From: Bacillota bacterium
Lineage (GTDB): Bacteria > Bacillota > Clostridia > Lutisporales > Lutisporaceae
DNA length: 5,891 bases
Assembly (NCBI GenBank): GCA_023230985.1
Contig: JALNWH010000116.1
Location: 1 to 5,891, forward strand
Reading direction: 5' to 3'
This document shows, in pieces, positions 1-5,797 of the stretch. Within the stretch, counting starts at the first letter, position 1. Every line of letters begins with the position of its first letter. The notes under the pieces are model-generated. The model saw nothing but the letters and a program-made list of their open reading frames with translations, had not been told where the DNA came from and did no database searches. The translations under genes were made by a program, and so were the position numbers.

Positions 1-54
1 AATCACTACTTTTGTCTTAAAAGCTACTGTGAATTTTCTCCGTTTATGTTTCAT
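1..54 (-). CDS. IS3-family transposase OrfA, N-terminal fragment (cut by window edge)
   Basis: The ATG at 54-52 opens a reading frame that runs off the window and reads MKHKRRKFTVAFKTKVVI. A basic start followed by R-[KR]-[FY]-[ST]-x-x-[FL]-K is the typical beginning of the helix-turn-helix OrfA subunit of IS3-type transposases (IS3/IS150/IS911 group). OrfA binds the terminal repeats of the element and, in this family, is joined to the OrfB DDE catalytic part by a programmed frameshift. The stretch AAAGAA lies directly before the ATG, and a hairpin sits just upstream of that. Only 18 codons are visible, so the family call rests on this short motif and the exact IS cannot be named. The element would extend leftwards outside the window. 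Confidence 0.7.
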   Translation of the reverse strand, partial: MKHKRRKFTVAFKTKVVI

Positions 55-60
55 TTCTTT

Positions 61-97
61 TTAGTTAAAATTAATACTCTTTTTAATCTTTAACTAA
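61..97 (-). repeat. AT-rich hairpin upstream of the transposase start
   Basis: TTAGTTAAA at 61-69 is perfectly complementary to TTTAACTAA at 89-97. Inside it, ATTAA at 70-74 pairs with TTAAT at 83-87, leaving one bulged base (88) and an 8-base loop (75-82). The structure ends six bases before the transposase ATG. It could act as a weak terminator for the immunity array, as a block to translation of read-through transcripts into the transposase, or as a binding site. It is not followed by a strong T-run on the minus strand, which argues against a classical terminator. Confidence 0.5.
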
Positions 98-108
98 TGG
101 TCTGAATT

Positions 109-438
109 CTAGGGAGTATTATATATTTTCCATTCGTATTCTATGGTAATAGGAAAAGAGGATATATTGTTATCTCCATCCATATCAGGATTGAGAACCA
201 ATGCCATATCAAATGGCAACGCCAACTTAATTGGCTTACGAGTCACAATATCTAAACTGTAAAATGCAGCATCTCCCCGGAAACTCTTGGAATATTGCAG
301 GTTTTTATAGTGTATCTTGTCAAAAATAGCATTTAACCCGTCCTGTACAAAAGACAGAAACTCAGGTAAATCTTCTATGGTTATTATCTCTGAAAGCTTA
401 GGATAATATCTTTGAGGATAATTATTTGTTTCCGGCAT
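109..438 (-). CDS. Hypothetical protein, last gene of the immunity array, possibly 3'-truncated
   Basis: This is a 109-residue soluble protein with no signal peptide or membrane segment and no family I can name with certainty. It has an amphipathic region at about residues 20-45 (IEDLPEFLSFVQDGLNAIFD), then a basic stretch KSFRGDAAF at 51-59, and a strand-rich second half with VLNPDMDGDN at 81-90 and FPITIEYEWKI at 95-105. It starts 21 bp after the SUKH gene and is probably cotranscribed with it. The frame stops only four residues after EYEWKI, right where the insertion-sequence region begins. The C-terminus may therefore have been replaced when the element inserted. An immunity or accessory role is inferred from position only. 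Confidence 0.6.
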   Translation of the reverse strand: MPETNNYPQRYYPKLSEIITIEDLPEFLSFVQDGLNAIFDKIHYKNLQYSKSFRGDAAFYSLDIVTRKPIKLALPFDMALVLNPDMDGDNNISSFPITIEYEWKIYNTP

Positions 439-459
439 AACTTTAATTAATAAATATTA

Positions 460-966
460 CTAAAAAGGATTAAATCCATTTTTCACATCTTCTATTCCCG
501 AATTTATATAAGCTGAAAGCTTTTTTAAAGGTGTTATAAATTGTACTTCAGGGTAATCATTTGGATCATAATCCTGAAAATCATAAAAAACACTATACAC
601 TATAGGATCTTCCCCTTCATCTAAATAAACAATTAGACATTGATCTGAAGAGTTATATACATCAATAGCAAAAAACGGTCTTGCTATTTCCAAAGATCTT
701 TTTTGTAATTGATTTCTTACATAATTCTGCATCGCCTGTTGTGAATCATTTAAATAAGCCAATACGTAACAGCTTTCTCCTGCTAAAAAAAGTAACTCCT
801 TTAACGCTTTTGGAAATGGATTACCATTATTATATAATTGCTCCAATTGAGTAATCTCGACTTCTGAAATTCCAGAAATTTCATCTTTGTAATCAGTATC
901 ATTTGGATACGCAGCAGGATTATCTCTCAACTTTTTTAAATATTCTATTTCCATTTCTAAAACCAT
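460..966 (-). CDS. SMI1/KNR4 (SUKH) family immunity protein
   Basis: This 168-residue soluble protein matches the SUKH fold, which in bacteria serves widely as the antidote in polymorphic-toxin and contact-dependent systems by binding the toxin domain. The diagnostic part is ISEVEITQLEQLYNNGNPFP at about residues 34-53, leading into KALKELLFLAGE (helix, then the conserved glycine region). Strands follow with FFAIDVY (about 98-104) and CLIVYLDEG. The segment PEVQFITPLKKLSAYI near the end is the usual strand plus closing helix. I prefer the ATG at 966. An in-frame TTG at 981 and a further ATG at 954 are alternatives. It begins about 31 bp after the TGA of the broken upstream gene. Its cognate toxin is probably not the deaminase in this window, which has its own partner, so it is likely a spare immunity gene. 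Confidence 0.8.
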   Translation of the reverse strand: MVLEMEIEYLKKLRDNPAAYPNDTDYKDEISGISEVEITQLEQLYNNGNPFPKALKELLFLAGESCYVLAYLNDSQQAMQNYVRNQLQKRSLEIARPFFAIDVYNSSDQCLIVYLDEGEDPIVYSVFYDFQDYDPNDYPEVQFITPLKKLSAYINSGIEDVKNGFNPF

Positions 967-997
967 AAAAAAAGATTTCAACTATTTTTTAATTCTT

Positions 998-1617
998 TCA
1001 ACTTTCCAATTTTCTATATTTTTTAAATTCCTCCCAAAGCTGATTAGTTTCCTCTTGATTTGGGATTTCAACGCATTTGCTTTCTATATAATCTAAAAAC
1101 TTATCATCTATTGATGGTAATTTAAATCCTTTGTATTTTTCAGTATTTTTAAAAGTAAAACCTCCAATTTGAAATTGGGCATTATGTGTGTGTGTATATG
1201 GTTAATTCTTTCCAATATTTTTAAGGGAGATAAATATATATTTTCAACATTTAAACTTTTAATTTCCGTACTATCTTTATATACCTCCCAGTAAACAAAC
1301 AAGTAAATAAATAAACCATCTAAAAAACGACCTGTAGAAAATTGAATATCAAATCTTTTTAAATCCTCGTAAAAGGAATTTATATCCTTAAGTTCATTTA
1401 ACCAACTTGGCTTTAACTCAAGAAATATGTTATGAGCATCATTAGACTTTATAAATTCTGAATCATTTCCTAAAAGCCTTTTTAAATGAAATAGTTCTGT
1501 GAGATAATTTCTAAATAACAAGATACTAACTACATCCCTATCTTTATTTTTATATCTAATGTTTTGTTTAAGGTCCAACAAAACTTTTTCGTATTTCTCA
1601 TCAATAATTATTGTCAT
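998..1617 (-). pseudogene. Frameshifted hypothetical (probable immunity) gene, broken at a CA repeat
   Basis: From the ATG at 1617 the open frame runs to a stop at 1108 (169 residues), but the coding signal changes frame at the CACACACACA tract (1194-1185). After the tract, the frame in use ends MPNFKLEVLL... and looks random. The alternative frame reads NAQFQIGGFTFKN followed by GFKLPSIDDKFLDYIESKC and ends LWEEFKKYRKLES at TGA 1000-998, just upstream of the SUKH gene. Removing one CA unit joins the two into a 205-residue protein and restores normal spacing. The protein is soluble and helix-rich (FYEDLKRFDI, FIYLFVYWEVY), of no family I recognise. Its place among small genes behind a toxin suggests an immunity protein. 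It may be a decayed gene, a phase variant or a sequencing error. Confidence 0.7.
1185..1194 (-). repeat. (CA)5 dinucleotide tract at the frameshift point
   Basis: Five CA units on the minus strand lie inside the coding region encoding INHIHTH. The upstream and downstream coding frames differ here by exactly what gain of one CA unit would cause, so four or seven units give an intact gene. The tract is short for a classical phase-variable repeat. A near-palindrome follows it (CCAATTT at 1164-1170 against AAATTGG at 1172-1178). Confidence 0.6.
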
Positions 1618-1629
1618 AGCTAAAATTAT

Positions 1630-2097
1630 TTACTCAAAATATCTCCAGTTCAAATTCATATCATAATTATCTGAATTCCATGTTCCTTCCAACATTTGAG
1701 TTAATGCATCTATAACTCTTATAAGCTCTGCTGTAGGAAACGGTTTTTTATCCAACATATATTTTAAGGTGTCATCTTGAGTTGGAATTGAAATAAGCTC
1801 TGATACAGGTATATCTGCTCCTTTATTTTGTAGGGATGTCTTTACATTTTGTAAGACTTGTATCATAGTTTGTTCTTCACTAGGATTGCTTAATACATCA
1901 TCCCAGCCTAAAACAATGTAACCATTTCTCAAACCATTTATTTTATCAGACAAATCATCTAATATTTCTTGCTTACTTAAGAATGTATACTGTGGCTTTT
2001 GTAATTCTAAGTAGATATAATACATTGTTAATTTTATAAATGATTCTGATATATAAAATCCCTTATCATTTTTGTAATCTATGAAAGTTGTTGCCAT
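1630..2097 (-). CDS. Hypothetical protein, probable immunity protein
   Basis: This 155-residue soluble protein starts MATTFIDYKNDKGFYISESF, followed by a helical region (LTMYYIYLELQ) and a conserved-looking C-terminus LEGTWNSDNYDMNLNWRYFE. No catalytic motif, signal peptide or membrane helix is visible. It starts 11 bp after the EndoV gene and ends 12 bp before the next start, so it sits in the middle of a tight operon. I recognise no named family with confidence. The size, acidity and position behind a toxin suggest an immunity protein, but that is inference from context. The start ATG is the only sensible one, as upstream sequence runs into the EndoV stop. Confidence 0.65.
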   Translation of the reverse strand: MATTFIDYKNDKGFYISESFIKLTMYYIYLELQKPQYTFLSKQEILDDLSDKINGLRNGYIVLGWDDVLSNPSEEQTMIQVLQNVKTSLQNKGADIPVSELISIPTQDDTLKYMLDKKPFPTAELIRVIDALTQMLEGTWNSDNYDMNLNWRYFE

Positions 2098-2108
2098 AAT
2101 CTATAAAT

Positions 2109-2618
2109 TCAATTTTCTATTATACTTTGTTTAGTAATGCTATCTAATTCTTTTAATAGGATAGGAATTCTATAGTTCCCTTTCATTTTTGCAATTTTTT
2201 CACAAATTGTATTTGAATCTATGCCCACTGTTGAAACGTATAATGGTTTTTTACTTACCCCTCTGTAAATTTCCTTTACAGTATCTTTATTCTTTAAAAA
2301 AGAGTTTTTAGCTACTCCTACGATCGGTAATTGTTGATTTAATTGCTCATATAATTTTCCTCCTAAACCATATGTATCTTTTTCCACATAGATATGACCA
2401 TCAACTATAATTGCTTCGAGTTCACCAATATTAACTTGTTTAATTACTCTCATAATACAAGGAAGTTCTCTTTTGTAAAACTCCCCAGGAATATATTCAT
2501 CTACTTCATCAATGTATTCTATAATTATCTTTTGAGATTTATCATCAAACCAATCAAATATCACTCCTACAGCAACCGCATAAGTTTTTCTGTAATAAAC
2601 GTCTAAAGCTAAAAGCAT
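2109..2618 (-). CDS. Short endonuclease V homologue (YwqL/Nfi family)
   Basis: Endonuclease V cleaves nucleic acid one base 3' of a deaminated purine such as (deoxy)inosine. In order the protein shows LALDVYY (D6, first metal-binding Asp), EYIPGEFYKRELP (wedge-like YIP at 42-44 and E51), IIVDGHIYV (D73), GLGGKLYEQL, IVGVAKN (K104), KKPLYVS (124-129) and YRIPILLKELD. These correspond to the EndoV core motifs, including the D/E/D metal triad. At 169 residues it is shorter than the usual 220 or so, because the N-terminal 30-40 residues before the first Asp are missing. Where canonical EndoV has the His of SPGH, this protein has STVG. It starts 58 bp after the MORN gene. In Bacillus subtilis the EndoV gene ywqL also follows ywqJ and ywqK, supporting a joint role with the deaminase toxin. 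Whether it is active is open. Confidence 0.85.
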   Translation of the reverse strand: MLLALDVYYRKTYAVAVGVIFDWFDDKSQKIIIEYIDEVDEYIPGEFYKRELPCIMRVIKQVNIGELEAIIVDGHIYVEKDTYGLGGKLYEQLNQQLPIVGVAKNSFLKNKDTVKEIYRGVSKKPLYVSTVGIDSNTICEKIAKMKGNYRIPILLKELDSITKQSIIEN

Positions 2619-2676
2619 TTTAATTTCTATTTAGTGGATGACTCCGTATATCTATTCCATTATAAATTACTATCAT

Positions 2677-2979
2677 TTATTGGGGTTCTGGACCACAATC
2701 TACTTGACTGGTCAAATTACCATTCTCATCCCACTCTTTATAAATTCCGTATAATCTATTATTTTTTTCAAAATGTTCATCCATAATTTGTCCATTATCA
2801 TAATACAATGCTATTCTCCCTTGTTTACTCCCATTAACAACATTAATCTCACCTATTAATATTCCATTACTATTATATTCCACAATAGTTCCTGTAAAAA
2901 TCTGATTATTATAGTAATACATATTACCACCACCATCGTCAACATTCAAAATGTCTATATCATCGAAATTTACTATCAT
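2677..2979 (-). CDS. YwqK-like MORN-repeat antitoxin/immunity protein
   Basis: This 100-residue protein consists mostly of MORN-2 type repeats: about residues 21-43 (YNNQIFTGTIVEYNSNG), 44-66 (GSKQGRIALYYDNGQ) and 67-90 (NNRLYGIYKEWDENGNL). Each has the G-x-[AIK]-x-x-[YW]-x-x-N-G pattern of strand hairpins. This architecture is that of YwqK, the antitoxin of the YwqJ deaminase toxin in Bacillus subtilis. It starts only 7 bp after the toxin stop codon, the position expected of the cognate immunity gene, so it most likely binds and blocks the deaminase domain. The first 20 residues are acidic (FDDIDILNVDD), which could suit binding to a basic toxin surface. There is no signal peptide, so it acts in the cytoplasm. 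It is shorter than many YwqK homologues but looks complete. Confidence 0.8.
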   Translation of the reverse strand: MIVNFDDIDILNVDDGGGNMYYYNNQIFTGTIVEYNSNGILIGEINVVNGSKQGRIALYYDNGQIMDEHFEKNNRLYGIYKEWDENGNLTSQVDCGPEPQ

Positions 2980-2986
2980 ATTTGAT

Positions 2987-4735
2987 CTATTTTATAAAAG
3001 TTACTAAATCTGTTATGTAAAAACAATCTGCACAGGTAGGCATAATTACTTTATTATTTTCCGGTTTGACAACAACATTTCTATTATATCCTAAAACTGC
3101 TTTTTCAATCCAATCATTGAATACATCCTCCCCAACCAACTGGTTGCCAAAACGTTTTTCTACTAAATCATTTAAAGCACGAATTTCAGCGTGTGCTCCA
3201 ATATAATGCCCTGTTTTATTCAAATTTGCTATATTATCAATATTGTACAAAGATTTAGGAGTATTTTCCAGTTCTACTACAATTTCTCTAATATTTGGAT
3301 GCAAACTCTCTCTATAGGAGATATATTGGCTTTCGGTTTTAAATTGTTTTTTAGGAAAATTAGTAAAAAAATCAGACATCTTTCCCGTTTCCTTATCTAC
3401 CATACGGCTAACCAACTGAAAATTTTCATCTCTAAAAGATCTTTTATATGTGTTTAATAATGTTTGTGAATATTGCTCCACTGAGTTTACCAAGTTTACT
3501 GCGTGGTCACCAAACCTTGATTGTACTGTAGCAGAACTTAATTTTGTCCCTAAACTATTTGGACGTATGTAATATCGGTTGATTCTAATCCATAATCTAG
3601 GATTTTGAGCAGCAAGTGTTAAACTACTTCCGGAAGCGGTATTAAACCTATCAAACAGATAAGGCTGTCTTTTAAATCTGTTAAACCAATATTCATTTAT
3701 CTCTCCAAAGATTTCCAGAAAATCTATTTGTTTAGTTTTACTAAGTATCTGAAAATCTCCTCTTAATGTTAAATCATTATAATATCTTAACCATTGATTG
3801 GTAAGATCAGGATTATTCACTAATCGATTAAAGTTAGGTTGAGATATTTCACCCATTTCATCCAGAAACATCAATCTTTTTTCATAGGTAAGCGGTTCCA
3901 ATGTATTACGCAATCCACCTGGGTCATCATAGTAGCGTAAAATGGCTGTAGTCCGTTTTTCGCTTAGCACAAAATCAATGATTTGCCTGTCCATTATGTT
4001 TTTATCAAACAAGTCCTTCCAATTGTCCATCCCCAATCCGTTAGAAGCATTGAATTTTTTGAGATCCAATGGTAGAAAATCTTTATATTCAATCGCAAAA
4101 GCATATTTCTGAGCAGGGGTAAAACCTGTAAATTTGCTAAGAATGACAGCTCCGTCAGTTTGCATTTCGGTCAGCTTATAAATCATCGCATCTATAGAAA
4201 CAGTTTTATTTCCTGCAATTGATTTTACTTTTAAAAGTGCATCGTCCAGTAATGCTTTGGCATCGTCTGACATCCCCGGCTTATAGATGCTCTTGCCGTC
4301 AGCATTCATTTGTAGTATTTTAAAATCTACATCTTCAGAAGCATTTATGAGCTTTGTACGAAATCTATAGTTGGAATAAAGTGAACCTACCATCACAAAA
4401 CCTAAAAAATAATTTAGTTTTTCAGTCAAACATCCTGCATACCTTAAAATCACATTATACGCATCGGGAGGAAAATCGTTAGGCACTCCGCCGGCTATCA
4501 GCTTACGTGCCGAGTTACGTACCATAACATTGGCTACAGTATCTGTACTCAATGATGCCATTTGTACCCAAAAAATGAACTGATCTAAGTTCTTACACCA
4601 TTCCTTTCCATATTCCGGTTCCGGAATAGCTCTATCTGTATTACTGTCTCCAATGGTGTTATTCACGTCATTTATATAATTCTGACAACCTTTATAATAA
4701 TTTAAAATAAGTTCTACTAAAAATTCCAAAGTCAT
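2987..4735 (-). CDS. Polymorphic toxin with C-terminal YwqJ-type deaminase domain
   Basis: This 582-residue protein has a toxin domain in roughly the last 130 residues. GAHAEIRALND carries H515 and the catalytic E517, and MPTCADCFYIT carries C568 and C571, giving the H-A-E plus C-x-x-C zinc site of the deaminase fold. The spacing and the P-x-C-x-x-C form fit the YwqJ family of bacterial deaminase toxins. The substrate is not predictable here but is probably a nucleic acid base. The upstream 430 residues match nothing I can name. They include a moderately hydrophobic stretch at about 107-120 and two related repeats at 282-321 and 331-370 (FLDEMGEI..FNR and FLEIFGEI..FNR), with a partial third near 376-394. 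There is no signal peptide and no visible RHS, VgrG, LXG or PAAR segment, so the export route is unknown. The start has a GGAG four bases upstream, and an in-frame stop lies five codons before it. Confidence 0.85.
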   Translation of the reverse strand: MTLEFLVELILNYYKGCQNYINDVNNTIGDSNTDRAIPEPEYGKEWCKNLDQFIFWVQMASLSTDTVANVMVRNSARKLIAGGVPNDFPPDAYNVILRYAGCLTEKLNYFLGFVMVGSLYSNYRFRTKLINASEDVDFKILQMNADGKSIYKPGMSDDAKALLDDALLKVKSIAGNKTVSIDAMIYKLTEMQTDGAVILSKFTGFTPAQKYAFAIEYKDFLPLDLKKFNASNGLGMDNWKDLFDKNIMDRQIIDFVLSEKRTTAILRYYDDPGGLRNTLEPLTYEKRLMFLDEMGEISQPNFNRLVNNPDLTNQWLRYYNDLTLRGDFQILSKTKQIDFLEIFGEINEYWFNRFKRQPYLFDRFNTASGSSLTLAAQNPRLWIRINRYYIRPNSLGTKLSSATVQSRFGDHAVNLVNSVEQYSQTLLNTYKRSFRDENFQLVSRMVDKETGKMSDFFTNFPKKQFKTESQYISYRESLHPNIREIVVELENTPKSLYNIDNIANLNKTGHYIGAHAEIRALNDLVEKRFGNQLVGEDVFNDWIEKAVLGYNRNVVVKPENNKVIMPTCADCFYITDLVTFIK

Positions 4736-4739
4736 ACGA

Positions 4740-4743
4740 CTCC
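4740..4743 (-). promoter_or_regulatory. Shine-Dalgarno-like GGAG before the toxin gene
   Basis: GGAG lies four bases before the toxin ATG at 4735. The other genes in this window have only A/T-rich leaders, as is usual in Bacteroidota, so this may be a real ribosome-binding site or chance. It does support the chosen start. Confidence 0.3.
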
Positions 4744-4776
4744 GGAATTTTCAGTAGTGAATTACAGACTATTTTT

Positions 4777-5211
4777 TTATTTATCAATTCTCAAGAAATT
4801 TCCAGCTAAATCGAAATATAAATCCCAATCGTTATCCAATTCAACTTCTTGTTTATTGGATTTCTGTTTCCAACTTACAATTTTATAAGGAGAATAATTT
4901 TTGAATACATACGCTCTAACTTTCTCTGGAATTACACTGTTTGGCAATGCACTTTTGGATTCAATTTTTTTAATTTCATAGTTTGACCTAAATTCTAACT
5001 CTATCCTTTTCTCCAGTTTTACTTCATATTCAAGTTTATTCAATTCTTGGTCTTTTTTTATAGACACTATCTTATTTTCGGGAAAATGAGTAGCTACATA
5101 AGCCCTTATTTCACTGGGTGCTTTATCAATTTCTAAATAAATTTCCTGGGCATTTAGGTTAATAAAGCCTAGTAAGATTGACATGCTTACAAATATTTTC
5201 AAAAGTCTCAT
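4777..5211 (-). CDS. Secreted PepSY-like (putative beta-lactamase-inhibitor-like) protein
   Basis: This 144-residue exported protein has a clear Sec signal peptide, with R2 and K5 followed by the hydrophobic core IFVSMSILLGFINL and likely cleavage around LNA-QE (residues 21-22). The mature part has two related halves. Each begins with a helix of the type P-x-x-[VI]-R-A-Y-V (APSEIRAYVATHFPENKIVS at 31-50; PEKVRAYVFKNYSPYKIVS at 95-113) and is followed by strands ending in a D/E-rich hairpin (LDNDWDLYFDLAGNFLRID). This is the PepSY-like layout common in Bacteroidota periplasmic proteins; its biochemical role is not established. The toxin gene starts 41 bp downstream of its stop, so read-through transcription is possible, but the functions look unrelated. 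Confidence 0.75.
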   Translation of the reverse strand: MRLLKIFVSMSILLGFINLNAQEIYLEIDKAPSEIRAYVATHFPENKIVSIKKDQELNKLEYEVKLEKRIELEFRSNYEIKKIESKSALPNSVIPEKVRAYVFKNYSPYKIVSWKQKSNKQEVELDNDWDLYFDLAGNFLRIDK

Positions 5212-5241
5212 ATCTTTATTTTTTTTAAGTTAAATACCCTA

Positions 5242-5270
5242 TAAAGTTACAAATAAACTTTTCGACCTAA
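5242..5270 (-). promoter_or_regulatory. Weak Bacteroidota-type promoter candidate for the PepSY-like gene
   Basis: On the minus strand, TAACTTTA (5249-5242) is one base off the Bacteroidota -7 consensus TAnnTTTG. A TTA (5270-5268) in place of the -33 TTG lies 18 bases upstream of it. The -7 box is 30 bases before the ATG. The match is weak and such boxes are common in AT-rich DNA. Confidence 0.25.
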
Positions 5271-5313
5271 CATACTCTTTGCTGAAAAATAATAGGGAGG
5301 ATTTGGAAATAAA

Positions 5314-5787
5314 TTAAGTCTGTTCCCAAAACCTATCTTTCCAAAGTCCTTTACGAATTGGATTTTTATGGAAATTTTCTAATTTTTTCAATTGTTCTTC
5401 AGAAGCTACGTCTTGAATATGGTCATACAGAATCCGTTCTTCGAAACTGATGTTCAGATCCAACAATTCTTCAATTAAACTTAATGCTCGATTAATGTCC
5501 TTTCCATCTGCAAAAAGCCTTTCTAATTTTCGATGTTCAGATAGTGCTCTCTTCTTCAGCTTATCATCATCGTCAAGAAGGGAAAAAATATACTTTTCCT
5601 CCTCGTAAAAATGGGGTTGAATTTGGTTTTCAAATATCCAATCTGCATAGTCTTTTATTCTTTCTAACTCGATCTCTTTCTTAAATCCTTGCCTAATTTT
5701 CCAGCCCAACAACGAAACAACCTTATGATCTTTACTGAAAAGTTGAATCGTTTTATGTCTTTTTATGGGTAAGGTTTCATCCTTCAT
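5314..5787 (-). CDS. Hemerythrin-like HHE cation-binding domain protein
   Basis: This 157-residue soluble, helical protein of the hemerythrin/HHE family typically carries a non-haem di-iron centre that binds oxygen or NO, or senses iron or oxygen. Likely ligands are H21 (FSKDHKVV), H59 with E63 (QPHFYEEEKYIF) and H85 (LSEHRKLE). In the last helix, FEERILYDHI supplies E116/E117, but the position where relatives usually carry His (pattern H-I-x-F-E-E) is N112 (LNISFEE). The metal site may therefore be altered, or H123 may substitute. The gene starts 10 bp after the DUF488 gene and probably shares its transcript. A 102-bp gap without a clear terminator hairpin separates it from the PepSY-like gene. 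Confidence 0.8.
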   Translation of the reverse strand: MKDETLPIKRHKTIQLFSKDHKVVSLLGWKIRQGFKKEIELERIKDYADWIFENQIQPHFYEEEKYIFSLLDDDDKLKKRALSEHRKLERLFADGKDINRALSLIEELLDLNISFEERILYDHIQDVASEEQLKKLENFHKNPIRKGLWKDRFWEQT

Positions 5788-5797
5788 TTTCTAATTT

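Larger units (their letters stand above)
1..108 (-). mobile_element. End of an IS3-like insertion sequence (boundary uncertain)
   Basis: The transposase start at 54 implies that an insertion sequence enters from the left. Its right end must lie between the transposase ATG and the 109-residue gene that stops at 109, or slightly inside that gene. I could not identify the terminal inverted repeat or target duplication because the other end is not in the window, so 108 is only a working boundary. Confidence 0.4.

Noticed and set aside
967..981. TTG start at 981 for the SUKH gene
   Set aside because: An in-frame ATG at 966 (and another at 954) fits SUKH proteins better; the extra five residues KSFFM come from a T-run leader.
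1108..1180. C-terminus of the 169-residue frame as a real protein end
   Set aside because: The sequence after the CA tract reads far more like protein in the other frame, which continues without stops to TGA 1000-998.
2394..2606. Plus-strand open frame of 70 codons
   Set aside because: It lies antisense inside the EndoV gene, which has clear family motifs; the plus-strand product is low-complexity and matches nothing.
3191..3457. Plus-strand open frame of 88 codons
   Set aside because: It lies antisense inside the deaminase toxin gene; its hydrophobic, Ile/Phe-rich product is a by-product of the coding strand.
4611..4628. Perfect 8-bp inverted repeat TATTCCGG/CCGGAATA with a 2-base spacer
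   Set aside because: It lies in the toxin coding sequence over IPEPEY, where repeated Pro-Glu codons produce it; no sign of an operator role.
5212..5313. Terminator between the hemerythrin-like and PepSY-like genes
   Set aside because: No convincing stem with a T-run could be found in the 102-bp gap.
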